Positions 1 through 8,558 of a stretch of 64,000 nucleotides of DNA are shown here, one piece after another. Below the pieces are notes generated by a model, which was not told the DNA's origin, ran no database searches, and saw only the letters and a program-made list of their open reading frames with translations. The translations under genes were made by a program, and so were the position numbers. Source of the stretch: Solibacillus sp. FSL R5-0449 (lineage in GTDB: Bacteria; Bacillota; Bacilli; Bacillales_A; Planococcaceae); assembly GCF_037975215.1 (NCBI RefSeq), contig NZ_CP150239.1:3343501-3407500 (forward strand), in the 5' to 3' direction. The first letter of the stretch is position 1; each line of letters begins with the position of its first letter.

Positions 1-2
1 AA

Positions 3-1178
3 AAAATGCATAAAATCGCTAAAGCCAATCAGGATGAACTTGCTTCATTCAGCGGGCATCTTGGACGTGTATTATCCAATATTCGACTTGTAAAATCTTC
101 ACAGACCGAACCATTGGAAAAAGAAAGGGGTGGAAACCGGATTGAGCAGCTTTACCGATTTGGTTTAAAGGAGGCGAAAATCCTCGCTATTTTATCTCCG
201 ATTATGACGCTCATTATGATGATTGTGCTGATTCTTTTATTCGGATATGGGGGAACACAAGTATCTTCGGGAGCAATATCTTCAGGAGCGCTTGTGGCGA
301 TAATGATTTACCTTGTGCAAATCATTATTCCCTTTACGCAAATGGCGACATTTTTTACAGCCTTACAGAAAGCGCTTGGAGCAACAGAACGTATTCAAGC
401 AATTATCGCTCAGGCAACCGAAAAATTATCCGGTCTTTCAATTCCTGCTAAGGCACAAAATATCGTTTTTCAAAATGTAAAGTTCCAATATGCCGAGCAG
501 CCTATTTTAAAAGGAATGAACTTTACGATTCCTTCCGGAAAGACAACCGCATTTGTAAGTAGCAGTGGCGGTGGAAAAACGACAATGTTTTCTTTAATCG
601 AACGTTTTTATGAAGTAACAGAGGGGAAAATTTTATATGGACAGTCGAATATTGAAGAATATGATTTATATGAATGGCGAAAATTGTTTGGCTATGTGAC
701 GCAGGATGCACCACTTATGAATGGCTCAATCCGCGAAAATGTTTTGTACGGTCAAAGCGAAGCAACAGACGAACAAGTAATAGATGCATTGAAGGCCGCC
801 TATGCCTATGAATTTGTCATGGCACTTGAACAAGGAATCGAAACAGAAGTTGGAGAAGGCGGTATTAAGCTTTCAGGGGGACAAAAGCAGCGGATTGCAA
901 TTGCCCGGGCAATATTACGCAATCCTCAAATATTGCTGCTTGATGAAGCGACATCCAATTTGGACAATGAATCCGAGCGCGAAGTACAGCTTGCATTGCA
1001 TACATTAATGCAAAACCGGACGACGATCATTATTGCACATCGTCTTTCTACAATTACTAATGCCGACCAGATTTTACTGTTCGAAGACGGCCAGCTGTCA
1101 GGTGAAGGTACACACGCGGAGCTTATTGACTCCCATTCCTACTACAAACAGCTGTGGTCAAAAATGCAGATAGTTTAA
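3..1178 (+). CDS. Multidrug-type ABC exporter, fused permease/ATPase (5' end outside window)
   Basis: The C-terminal two thirds of a half-size ABC exporter (BmrA/LmrA type, normally about 580 residues). The frame is open to the window edge and the first transmembrane helices are missing, so the gene starts upstream. Counting from the first Met, two transmembrane helices (about 59-80 and 92-112) precede a nucleotide-binding domain with the signature LSGGQ (289-293), Walker B ILLLDE and the H-loop His345. The Walker A is odd: it reads SSSGGGKTT, where relatives have GPSGGGKTT, so the first glycine is replaced. Exporters of this type work as dimers in the cytoplasmic membrane; the substrate cannot be told. 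A strong terminator follows. Confidence 0.9.
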   Translation, partial: KMHKIAKANQDELASFSGHLGRVLSNIRLVKSSQTEPLEKERGGNRIEQLYRFGLKEAKILAILSPIMTLIMMIVLILLFGYGGTQVSSGAISSGALVAIMIYLVQIIIPFTQMATFFTALQKALGATERIQAIIAQATEKLSGLSIPAKAQNIVFQNVKFQYAEQPILKGMNFTIPSGKTTAFVSSSGGGKTTMFSLIERFYEVTEGKILYGQSNIEEYDLYEWRKLFGYVTQDAPLMNGSIRENVLYGQSEATDEQVIDALKAAYAYEFVMALEQGIETEVGEGGIKLSGGQKQRIAIARAILRNPQILLLDEATSNLDNESEREVQLALHTLMQNRTTIIIAHRLSTITNADQILLFEDGQLSGEGTHAELIDSHSYYKQLWSKMQIV

Positions 1179-1181
1179 AGT

Positions 1182-1222
1182 AAAAAAAGTGCTGCGAAGT
1201 ATTCTTCGGAGCACTTTTTTTA
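1182..1222 (+). terminator. Rho-independent terminator
   Basis: The inverted repeat AGTGCT-CGAAG / CTTCG-AGCACT is flanked by a run of A and followed by seven T. It ends the ABC exporter transcript. Confidence 0.85.
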
Positions 1223-1268
1223 CTATAGAAAAACACATCAAATACTTTTGACGTGCAATGTATTAATT

Positions 1269-1625
1269 TTAAGCTTTCAATTGAGCGAACTGTATATTTT
1301 TACAGCGCTTTTTCAGCACACCCAATACTTCATTTAAAAAACTAATTTCATCCTTTTCGACCATCCAGGCGTTTTCATCATGCTGCGCGACATACGAACT
1401 GCTAACATATGGCGCATTTTCCGCAGTAATAAGACGCACATAACCGAATGTCATACCGGCTTCCTTGTAATCGACTCTCAATATGTCATCGTAAGAAATA
1501 GTTTTCATACGGGGCTTAGATTTATTTATAAATAGAAACTTTTCGCCGGCATAGTCAATTGTTATTTCTGTTTTATCAAGTATCACCTTATAGCCACCAA
1601 ATAATTTAAAGCTATATGTTTTCAT
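1269..1625 (-). CDS. Hypothetical protein, 118 aa
   Basis: Soluble small protein rich in beta-strand pattern, with no signal peptide or membrane segment. I do not recognise the family; the alternating hydrophobic pattern and length would suit a PH-like or similar small beta domain, but that is a guess. The start MKTYSF is chosen because GGAG lies 8 nt upstream; a longer in-frame start at 1652 has no better ribosome site. It is transcribed convergently with the ABC exporter and lies downstream of the PadR/HAAS pair, from which it is separated by about 75 bp. Confidence 0.6.
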   Translation of the reverse strand: MKTYSFKLFGGYKVILDKTEITIDYAGEKFLFINKSKPRMKTISYDDILRVDYKEAGMTFGYVRLITAENAPYVSSSYVAQHDENAWMVEKDEISFLNEVLGVLKKRCKNIQFAQLKA

Positions 1626-1701
1626 CGTTAACGACTCCATTTCAACTATCATTAGTTTTATTATACGGATTGTGCCGATGAATTTCTAACTTTTACATAG
1701 A

Positions 1702-2748
1702 TTACTGAGCTAAAAGGTCCTCAACCGTAATTTTCCCATTGCTTGTTTTTAACTTTATAGTGTTTGCTCTAGTTCCATGCGAATAATGCGATGTTTTTTC
1801 ATTATAAATGGATACAGATCCCCAAGCGGTCCAGCTATCAATTTCTATATTTTGAATTTTGCCTTCTGTACTCAATATTATTTGACCATTATCGGTTTCA
1901 AAATTTATAGGTGATTGGACAGTATTTAACTGTGCAACGATCCGGCCGTTTCGTGATCGTGCTTTAATTTCACCTAAAACATTTTTCATTTCGACACGTC
2001 CGTTATCTGAATCAAACTGAAGCTCTTGACCCTTCACATTCTCTGCGATAATCCGTCCATTATTTGAACTTGCCTTTACAAGATCAATATTCGTTTCTGT
2101 AAGCACCACTCGCCCATTAGCCGAATGGGCATCAAGAACTTTCCCTTGGATATAGTCTGTTAAGATGCGTCCATTATCTGATTGCAGGTAAAATTGCTGC
2201 GCGATTGTTTCCGACACTTTAATCCGTCCATTGTCATTATGAATCACAAGTTTTTCATACTGCTTTTTAGGCAGATAAACAACTGTATCTATTGTATTGA
2301 TCGTTCCTATTATCGTAATAAACCAAAAACGGCGAACCTGTTCCTGACGCTTAATCGAGATATATAGCGTATCATCTTTGATCTGCATCGCTGCTTCTGT
2401 CAGGTGATCCTTATCCTTTGTTTCAATAATAACCTCTTCAGCGTCAGTAGGAACAATTACCACATTCACACCGTTAGCTTCAATTTCTACATTTTGGTAC
2501 GGAATTGGCTTATCATTTTTTACAACCGCAACATTTTCCATGAAATCTTCTTCATCATATGAAGCAAGGAGCTCTTCCGCCAATTCTTCAATACTTCCAA
2601 ATGATTTTATAATATCTTCTGTCGTTTTTCCTTCTGTACGACCATTTTCAAAATACTCTTCAAAGTCTCTGCGGATGTCATCTCTTTCTTGCTGTTGTAA
2701 TTTTACTAAATGGTAATCAAGTAAATCCAAAAATTGCTGTTCGTTCAT
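1702..2748 (-). CDS. HAAS/DUF1700-type + DUF4097 beta-helix protein
   Basis: 348 aa. The N-terminal 70 residues form a helical HAAS/DUF1700-like domain (FLDLLDYHLVKL and IIKSFGSIEELAEELL), typical of partners of PadR regulators. From about residue 90 come repeated units built around DNGR/NNGR/SANGR/RNGR, the DUF4097 putative adhesin beta-helix, ending TSNGKITVEDLLAQ. No signal peptide is evident. The start follows the padR stop by one nucleotide, with AAGGGAG inside the end of padR, so the two are translationally coupled. Such pairs are thought to sense envelope stress; the function here is inferred from family and context. Confidence 0.8.
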   Translation of the reverse strand: MNEQQFLDLLDYHLVKLQQQERDDIRRDFEEYFENGRTEGKTTEDIIKSFGSIEELAEELLASYDEEDFMENVAVVKNDKPIPYQNVEIEANGVNVVIVPTDAEEVIIETKDKDHLTEAAMQIKDDTLYISIKRQEQVRRFWFITIIGTINTIDTVVYLPKKQYEKLVIHNDNGRIKVSETIAQQFYLQSDNGRILTDYIQGKVLDAHSANGRVVLTETNIDLVKASSNNGRIIAENVKGQELQFDSDNGRVEMKNVLGEIKARSRNGRIVAQLNTVQSPINFETDNGQIILSTEGKIQNIEIDSWTAWGSVSIYNEKTSHYSHGTRANTIKLKTSNGKITVEDLLAQ

Positions 2749-2749
2749 T

Positions 2750-3064
2750 TTATTCGCTCCCTTGAATTAAAGTATTTACACCTGAAATAAAACTTTCCCA
2801 TTCATTACGTAAGCTCTGTAGTTGTTCAATCCCTAGTTCGGTAATTTGATAATATTTACGCGGCGGGCCTTCTGTGGACTCCATTAAATATGTTGTAAAA
2901 AGACCGTCTTTTGTTAACCTGCGCAACAGCGGGTATACCGCCCCTTCTGATATTTCGATTTGTGTAGAAATTGCTTGAACGAGTTCATATCCATACATAT
3001 CTTTCTTTTCCAACAAGGCGAGGACACATAAATTCAGCACGCCTTTTTTAAATTGAGGATTCAT
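2750..3064 (-). CDS. PadR family transcriptional regulator
   Basis: 104 aa, the usual length of a subfamily-2 PadR protein: an N-terminal winged helix (FKKGVLNLCVLALLEKKDMYG, YELVQAI, EISEGAVYPLLRRLTKDGL), a beta-wing with GPPRKYYQIT, and a C-terminal dimerisation helix. It is the first gene of a two-gene operon with the HAAS/DUF4097 protein. An inverted repeat over its own -10 box suggests autorepression, as is common in this family. Confidence 0.92.
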   Translation of the reverse strand: MNPQFKKGVLNLCVLALLEKKDMYGYELVQAISTQIEISEGAVYPLLRRLTKDGLFTTYLMESTEGPPRKYYQITELGIEQLQSLRNEWESFISGVNTLIQGSE

Positions 3065-3075
3065 TATTTCACCTC

Positions 3076-3098
3076 ACTACTATTCATTATACAGTAGT
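3076..3098 (-). promoter_or_regulatory. padR promoter with candidate operator
   Basis: ACTACT and AGTAGT form arms 11 nt apart, enclosing TATAAT on the minus strand just upstream of padR. The symmetry over the -10 fits an autoregulatory PadR site. No good -35 is seen. Confidence 0.5.
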
Positions 3099-3140
3099 TT
3101 AACAAACACTATTATTCATTGCAAGGTAGTATACAAAAAA

Positions 3141-3175
3141 TAATTGTGCTAAGCGATCCCCTTAGCACAATTATT
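3141..3175 (-). terminator. Rho-independent terminator
   Basis: Perfect 13-bp stem (TAATTGTGCTAAG and its complement) with a 7-nt loop, followed on the minus strand by ATTATTTTTT. It ends transcription of the membrane protein gene to its right and insulates padR. Confidence 0.8.
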
Positions 3176-3180
3176 CTTCA

Positions 3181-3840
3181 TTAAAATCTTCTATATGGTC
3201 TGTCATTCGAAAAATGAATCGCTGTCCACATTAAAGTCGCAATTAATACTAGCTCAAAGGCATTTGTAATTGCGTCACTCCCAATATCAATCGGAAATGC
3301 ACTACCGATTGTCATAACGATTGTCCCGACAAGCATCCACCACCATTTTCTTTTCCTGCCAAGCATGATTGCGGCAATTAATAAGGCGACAAGGACAATC
3401 AAAATCATTGGCGGCGGTCCGGATGCTGCTTCTGTTGTACTGTAGCTAAGTACACCATACGATTCTTCCGAAGCTAGTTCCAGTCCATTCAATTCCGCAA
3501 AATATTCTACAATCACGGCAACAATCCATAAGGCACCAAATGTAAAGGGAACCCAGTTCTTATAGGCGAAGTGTAGATTTGCCTCTTTCATTACAAATAA
3601 TGAAAAAAGTATTAACGTAGGGGTAAAGATTGCATGAAGCCAAAAACGGCCATAGCTTAGGGTTTCAAGAAGGTCTCCCTCTCCGATGAGATGGCCTAGC
3701 GCTAATATTGCATTATCGTAAATCAGAGCGGCAATAACTAAAAACAAAATGGCAGATGCCGTTTTTTTATGTTTTGCCATTCCCCAGGCGAAGATGGCAA
3801 TATAGGCAATCGTGAAAAACCCGAAAATATAAGGATCCAT
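3181..3840 (-). CDS. Multipass membrane protein, function unknown
   Basis: 219 aa with six or seven hydrophobic helices (FGFFTIAYIAIFAWGM, ASAILFLVIAALIYD and others) and a short basic KRKWWW segment before the last pair. No family is recognised. The start ATGGATCC is chosen because AGGAGG lies 6 nt upstream; longer in-frame versions would add a basic stretch with no ribosome site. It is divergent from the oxidoreductase gene, with a shared 120-bp promoter region. Confidence 0.65.
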   Translation of the reverse strand: MDPYIFGFFTIAYIAIFAWGMAKHKKTASAILFLVIAALIYDNAILALGHLIGEGDLLETLSYGRFWLHAIFTPTLILFSLFVMKEANLHFAYKNWVPFTFGALWIVAVIVEYFAELNGLELASEESYGVLSYSTTEAASGPPPMILIVLVALLIAAIMLGRKRKWWWMLVGTIVMTIGSAFPIDIGSDAITNAFELVLIATLMWTAIHFSNDRPYRRF

Positions 3841-3963
3841 CATATCCCTCCTTTTAATTTCTATTCTTTCCCCTTTACCCCGAAAGTAAGTTATTAAAAA
3901 TTTCAAGGTTAGAAACAGCAAAGAGCGGGAATTATTCTTTAGATTATACGAGGAGGACTATTT

Positions 3964-5175
3964 ATGGAATTACACAACGGTTTATTATTTTGGCCAACAA
4001 CACTTTTAAAACAACCTCACACCAACCCACCAATCAAACCTCATTATGATGCAATTGTCGTAGGTGCGGGAATGAGCGGAATACTGACAGCGAAAGCACT
4101 AATTGATGAAGGCTTAACGGTAGCCGTTTTAGAACGAAACGAGATTGGCTCCGGCAGTACCTCGGCAAATACAGGATTACTTCAATATTCAAATGATATT
4201 CAACTACATGAACTAAGTGAAAAAATTGGAGAGGAGGATGCTGTACGCTTTTATAAACTTTGCTATGAAGCAGTTGACGAGATTGAAAAAATTGCACAAC
4301 CTCTAAAAGATACTGCAGATTTTATACGACGTCCCAGCATCTGTTTTGCCAGTGAAAAAAAAGATGTATCAAAGCTGGAAAAGGAATGTGAAATGTTGGT
4401 GAAGAACGGATTCCCTGCTGAATTTTGGAATGAATTAGTTGTAGAAAAGCGCTTGCCATTTAAAGCTCCTGCCGCTTTGTACACACAAAATGATGCAGAA
4501 ATAAATCCTTATAAGTTCGTTGTTTCACTAACTGAGCAGCTGATTGCAAAAGGACTCGATTTATTTGAAAATACGTATGCCAATGTGATTGAAGATGAGG
4601 GAAATGAGATCACTTTGCACACTATGAACGGAACCTTTACAACATCCCGCATTGTATACACGACCGGGTATGAGCGTCTTCCTTACGGAAAAATGAAGGG
4701 GGCTGACATTAACCGTTCTTATGCGATTGTGACAGAGCAAAAACCCGGCTTTGAAGGCTGGTATGAAAATGCACTCATTTGGGAAACAGCTCGCCCGTAT
4801 TTATATATGCGAAAGACGGTAGATCACCGTGTAGTAATCGGCGGATTAGACGAAAAGAAAGCCGATCCTGCCAAAAATGAAACAAAAGTGGATGCAATGG
4901 CTAACGTGCTGCTGGATAAGCTACATGAGTTATTGCCTGATGAAAATTTCCATGCCCCATATAAATACTGTGCTTCCTTCGGCGAGTCTTTAGACCATCT
5001 CCCTTTTATCGGACAGCATCCAGAACAGCCGAATCACTATTACCTGCTCGGATTTGGCGGTAACGGTACGGTTTATAGTATGCTTGGCTCTCAAATTATT
5101 GCCGACTTAGTCATGAACCGTCCGAATGACGATGCGCGCCTTGTAACATTGGATCGAAAATATGGAATTAAATAA
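3964..5175 (+). CDS. FAD-dependent amino-acid/glycine oxidase-type oxidoreductase (DAO family)
   Basis: 403 aa. The Rossmann dinucleotide-binding motif VVGAGMSG (about 32-39), followed by the acidic end of beta-2 (VAVLERNEIGSGSTSANTG), marks a DAO-family flavoprotein. The C-terminal FAD-contacting segment is LLGFGGNGTVYSML. Family members oxidise amines or amino acids (D-amino acid, glycine, sarcosine); the substrate here is not predictable. No Rieske domain follows, unlike some Bacillus relatives. AGGAGG lies 8 nt before the ATG. The gene stands alone. Confidence 0.85.
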   Translation: MELHNGLLFWPTTLLKQPHTNPPIKPHYDAIVVGAGMSGILTAKALIDEGLTVAVLERNEIGSGSTSANTGLLQYSNDIQLHELSEKIGEEDAVRFYKLCYEAVDEIEKIAQPLKDTADFIRRPSICFASEKKDVSKLEKECEMLVKNGFPAEFWNELVVEKRLPFKAPAALYTQNDAEINPYKFVVSLTEQLIAKGLDLFENTYANVIEDEGNEITLHTMNGTFTTSRIVYTTGYERLPYGKMKGADINRSYAIVTEQKPGFEGWYENALIWETARPYLYMRKTVDHRVVIGGLDEKKADPAKNETKVDAMANVLLDKLHELLPDENFHAPYKYCASFGESLDHLPFIGQHPEQPNHYYLLGFGGNGTVYSMLGSQIIADLVMNRPNDDARLVTLDRKYGIK

Positions 5176-5252
5176 CCTATCCCCTATTACTAGAATTGTA
5201 TTTTTAATTTCTGCCTCTATGTTATAAGCTATAAGGAGAAGGGGGCCGTTTC

Positions 5253-5654
5253 ATGATTTTTAAATCAAAAGTGGATATTTGGATAGCTATAGTTTTTATT
5301 TTTGTGCCCATCTCGATGATATACGGGGTCATTACTGAACCAAGTGCTGTTTTGCTGCTTGTTACGGCACTTATAATTGTCCTATTATGCATCCTGTTTT
5401 TTGGTACAAAATACGTTATCGAAAAGGATGAACTCATCGTTTACGGCGGGATTTATAAAAAGCGTATTCCCATCAACCAAATCCGAAGCTTACGCCCATC
5501 GAAAAATCCTCTATCAGCTCCGGCTATGTCAATTGACCGGATAGAAATTACCTTTGACCCGCATATTCAAATCATTCTGGTATCTCCTAAGGATAAGGAG
5601 CTGTTTGTAAAAAAGCTCCTTGAAATCAATCCAAGTATTACCCTCAAATCATGA
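5253..5654 (+). CDS. PH-domain membrane protein (bPH_4/YyaB-like)
   Basis: 133 aa. Two N-terminal transmembrane helices (IWIAIVFIFVPISMIYGV and AVLLLVTALIIVLLCILFFG) lead into a bacterial PH-like domain with the typical order YVIEKDELIVYGGIYKKRIPI, then SIDRIEITF and FVKKLLE. Proteins of this kind are anchored in the membrane with the PH domain in the cytoplasm; function unknown. AAGGAGAAGGGGG precedes the ATG. The repeat copy at 5662 begins directly after the stop and probably supplies the terminator. Confidence 0.75.
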   Translation: MIFKSKVDIWIAIVFIFVPISMIYGVITEPSAVLLLVTALIIVLLCILFFGTKYVIEKDELIVYGGIYKKRIPINQIRSLRPSKNPLSAPAMSIDRIEITFDPHIQIILVSPKDKELFVKKLLEINPSITLKS

Positions 5655-5661
5655 AAAAGAG

Positions 5662-5900
5662 ACTGGGACATAACCCAAAAAAGCTATTTTTCTCTGAGAG
5701 AAAAATAGCTTTTTTTTGCTGAGCGTTAAAATTGATTTCCATTCCGGGACGCTTTCCGCGGGCGTGGCCTGAGCCTGTAGTCTCAGGCGTCACGCTATTC
5801 CCGCAGGAGTCGCCCTCCATTCCAATCAATTTTGCAATATATCCATTTCTTAATAAAGGCATTCCATTTATTTAGCAATAATTCTACTTATGTCCCGGCC
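5662..5900. repeat. MITE-like dispersed repeat, intact copy A
   Basis: About 239 bp with terminal inverted repeats GACTGGGACATAA / TTATGTCCCGGCC. Inside are a terminator-like hairpin with GCTATTTTTCTCT and its complement (about 5683-5717), then a GC-rich core (ACGCTTTCCGCGGGCGTGG, GAGCCTGTAGTCTCAGG, CCCGCAGGAGTCGCCC) and TGATTTCCATTC / CATTCCAATCA. The same core recurs almost base for base at 24,249-24,438. It encodes no credible protein and is probably a non-autonomous mobile element. Confidence 0.8.
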
Positions 5901-5906
5901 ACTTTT

Positions 5907-7610
5907 TTATACAAGTATCCCCTTTTCACTTAAACGTTGCGAAAAGTCATCGATCGTCAATGGGCGGCTATAATAGTAACCCTGTACAAATTCACAGTCA
6001 AACTCCCGTAAAAGGTGTAAGTCTTCATGTTCTTCGACACCTTCTGCCACTACTTTTAAATTAAGTGCGCGGGCCAAAGAAATCATCGCAGAAACCATCG
6101 CAATGTCTGCATTGTTTTTATACATTTCATGAATAAATGTACGATCGATTTTTAATAAGTCTACCGGGAACTTTTTTAAATAGCTCAATGAAGAGTAGCC
6201 AGTCCCAAAATCATCAATAGCTAACGTAATATCCATTTCATTCAATTGCTTAATTGTATGGAGCAAATCTGAATTTTGATCTAAAAAACTCATTTCTGTT
6301 ATCTCGATTTCCAGCGCGCTTGGTGAAATTTCATGCTGCAATAAAATATGATTTAAGCGCTCGATAAAGTTATCTGCTTTCAAATGACTAGGCGAAATAT
6401 TTACTGCTACGCGAAGATTTAAATTATACTGTTCATTCCATTCTGTTACTTGACGACCGGCTTTAGCAATAACCCACTCACTAATATCACTGATCAGCCC
6501 GAAATCCTCTGCAAATGGGATGAACTGATCCGGAGGTACAAAACCAAGCTCATCATCAAACCAGCGAATCAGTGCCTCCATACCTTCAATTTTGTTCGTT
6601 TGGAGATTCACTTTCGGCTGGTAATACAGTTCAAATGCCTCATTTTTAATGGCATCATGTAACTTTGTTTCCAATGTCAGTAGCTGGTTATGTGAAAAGC
6701 GCTGTTGTTTTTTATAGACGACAAAACCTTTATTGTTGCTTTTTTTCGCTTCATACATCGCAATATCTGCATATTTTAAAATATCTTGCGCCGAGTGCCC
6801 ATGTTCCGGGTAATTTACCGCCCCGATGCTGATCGATGCATAAAACGCATGGTTATTTAAATTGAATTGGTGTTTAAATAACGCCTGTATATTTTCTGCA
6901 GTACTTTCTAACAGGTCTGAATCTCTTAATATACAGATAAATTCATCCCCACTTAAACGGTAAAAAGTCTGAAGCGGACTATTCAACGTTTTTGTTCGCT
7001 CTGCAATTTCTACTAAAAACATATCTCCAACACGATGACCTAAGCCATCATTAATATTTTTGAAACGGTTCACATCAAATAACATAAGTGAAAACGGTTG
7101 TTGCTCAACTTCGATCAGTGTTTTTAAATCATTAAGTAACATCCGGCGATTTGGCAAACCGGTCAAATCATCATGGTGTGCAATATGTATCATTTCCCCA
7201 ATTTTCTTTTGGGCCGTAATATCATTACGAATCGAAATATACTGATACGGTTTTCCTTTCTCATTCAAAAAAGGCACAATCGTCGTCTGTACCCAATATG
7301 TTGAACCATCCTTTGCGCGATTGCATACTTCCCCATGCCATGTCTTACCAGAACCGATCGTACGCCACATTTCCTTAAAAAATTTCTTAGGATGATAGCC
7401 AGAATTTAAAAGTCGGTGGTCTTTGCCAATGAGTTCACAACGTTCATATTTGGAAATTTTACAAAATCGGTCATTTACCATTGTAATAATGCCTCGTTGA
7501 TCTGTAACAGCCAAAATGGACGACTCGTCTAATGCAACTTTAATATTTTGTAATTCCTCTACTGTTAGCTGCATTGAACTTAGCACATTTGTATCTTCTG
7601 TTTTCACCAT
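5907..7610 (-). CDS. PAS-GGDEF-EAL cyclic-di-GMP phosphodiesterase/cyclase
   Basis: 567 aa, no membrane segment. A PAS domain (about 20-135, WVQTTIVPF...[14 protein letters not shown]) is followed by a GGDEF domain and an EAL domain. The GGDEF signature reads SGDEF (220-224), a substitution that may reduce cyclase activity. The EAL domain has EALIRW (345-350), [25 protein letters not shown] and AEGVEE, so the phosphodiesterase site looks intact. It probably acts as a cytoplasmic phosphodiesterase tuned by the PAS input, lowering c-di-GMP. The gene is monocistronic, with the MITE-like repeat just beyond its stop. Confidence 0.9.
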   Translation of the reverse strand: MVKTEDTNVLSSMQLTVEELQNIKVALDESSILAVTDQRGIITMVNDRFCKISKYERCELIGKDHRLLNSGYHPKKFFKEMWRTIGSGKTWHGEVCNRAKDGSTYWVQTTIVPFLNEKGKPYQYISIRNDITAQKKIGEMIHIAHHDDLTGLPNRRMLLNDLKTLIEVEQQPFSLMLFDVNRFKNINDGLGHRVGDMFLVEIAERTKTLNSPLQTFYRLSGDEFICILRDSDLLESTAENIQALFKHQFNLNNHAFYASISIGAVNYPEHGHSAQDILKYADIAMYEAKKSNNKGFVVYKKQQRFSHNQLLTLETKLHDAIKNEAFELYYQPKVNLQTNKIEGMEALIRWFDDELGFVPPDQFIPFAEDFGLISDISEWVIAKAGRQVTEWNEQYNLNLRVAVNISPSHLKADNFIERLNHILLQHEISPSALEIEITEMSFLDQNSDLLHTIKQLNEMDITLAIDDFGTGYSSLSYLKKFPVDLLKIDRTFIHEMYKNNADIAMVSAMISLARALNLKVVAEGVEEHEDLHLLREFDCEFVQGYYYSRPLTIDDFSQRLSEKGILV

Positions 7611-7906
7611 CTATTCACCAACTTCTATTTAGTGATTCTTTTCTAATATATTTTCTAAAATTTTGCATTCTTCAAACCATAATTATAGTTCTTAGTTATT
7701 GATTTTGGTAGTTCTTTTAGATAATTTCGACTATTTTTTATAATTTTTTACTTTTTCTTTATATTTTTTACTTTCAGTTGGTCTCAGTTTCATTTGAAAT
7801 CTATCCAATTTTTTACTTAAATATTCTATTAAAGTTCAACAATTTCTACTTTTACTGGAATATTCTGATAAAATAATAGTAATTTCCATTGAAAGGATTG
7901 ATAAAA
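7611..7906. other. AT-rich intergenic region
   Basis: The divergent promoter region between the GGDEF-EAL gene and the GNAT locus. It is very T-rich on the plus strand (TTTTTTACTTTTTC-like runs) and holds no open frame. No clear operator was seen; only AT-rich promoter-like sequence. Confidence 0.5.
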
Positions 7907-7939
7907 ATGAGAACATTTACGAACGTGATTGAAAAGTAA
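7907..7939 (+). CDS. Possible 10-codon leader peptide before GNAT pseudogene
   Basis: ATG with AAAGGA 9 nt upstream encodes MRTFTNVIEK and then TAA. Its last codons form the left arm of a perfect 10-bp inverted repeat (7927-7936 / 7950-7959, GATTGAAAAG), so ribosome position could affect folding of the leader of the downstream gene. There is no T-run after the hairpin, so transcription attenuation is not shown. It may simply be fortuitous. Confidence 0.3.
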   Translation: MRTFTNVIEK

Positions 7940-7996
7940 TCTTTCCACTCTTTTCAATCCATTATAAACAGAAAATTATTTGAAAAGAGGAAAACA

Positions 7997-8539
7997 ATGT
8001 ATACAGACCAGGAACTAATCATACGACCAATTTTAGAACAAGATATGGACCGTTTATGGGAACTCATTTATAAAGATGAGCAGCCAGAATGAAAAAAATG
8101 GGATGCACCGTATTATCCGCATAGAGCGATTCCATATGAACAATTTATCGAAACAATGCATGATTGGATCGGAAATACTAGCATGTGGGTTATTGAAGTA
8201 TCGGGGGTTGTCCGTGGGATTATCTCCTACTACTGGGAACACGAACCGTCAAAGTGGCTTGAAATGGGCATCGTCCTGCATGAGGGACAATCATGGGGAA
8301 AAGGTATTGGAACACGGGCACTAAAATTATGGATTGCACATTTATTTCATACAATGCCATTAGTGCGTGTTGGCTTCACGACATGGTCAGGCAATGAACG
8401 CATGATTCGTGTTGGTGAAAAACTGGGGATGCAGCTTGAAGCCAAAATCCGTAAAGTTCGCTATTACGAAGGGCATTATTATGACTCGATTCGCATGGGG
8501 TTACTTAGAGAAGAATGGGAAGCATTGAATAACGAATAA
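7997..8539 (+). pseudogene. GNAT acetyltransferase interrupted by in-frame TGA
   Basis: Reading from ATG 7997 (AAAAGAGG upstream) gives MYTDQELIIRPILEQDM...DEQPE, then TGA at 8090-8092, then KKWDAPYYPHRAIPYEQF continuing in the same frame to the stop at 8537-8539. The frame before and after is one continuous 180-residue RimL-like GNAT, with the acetyl-CoA loop GQSWGKGIGTRALKLW. A TGG to TGA change (Trp32) is the simplest explanation. A shorter product could start at an internal ATG (8156), but it would lack the first beta strands. Either a recent nonsense mutation or a sequencing error. It lies 19 nt before the amidohydrolase gene. Confidence 0.85.
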
Positions 8540-8558
8540 TTTTTCAGGGGTGGAGAAA

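Noticed and set aside
5644..5862. Minus-strand frame in MITE copy A, also present in copy B (24,185-24,394)
   Set aside because: Lies wholly inside the repeat core; no start signal, and it exists only because the repeat is conserved.
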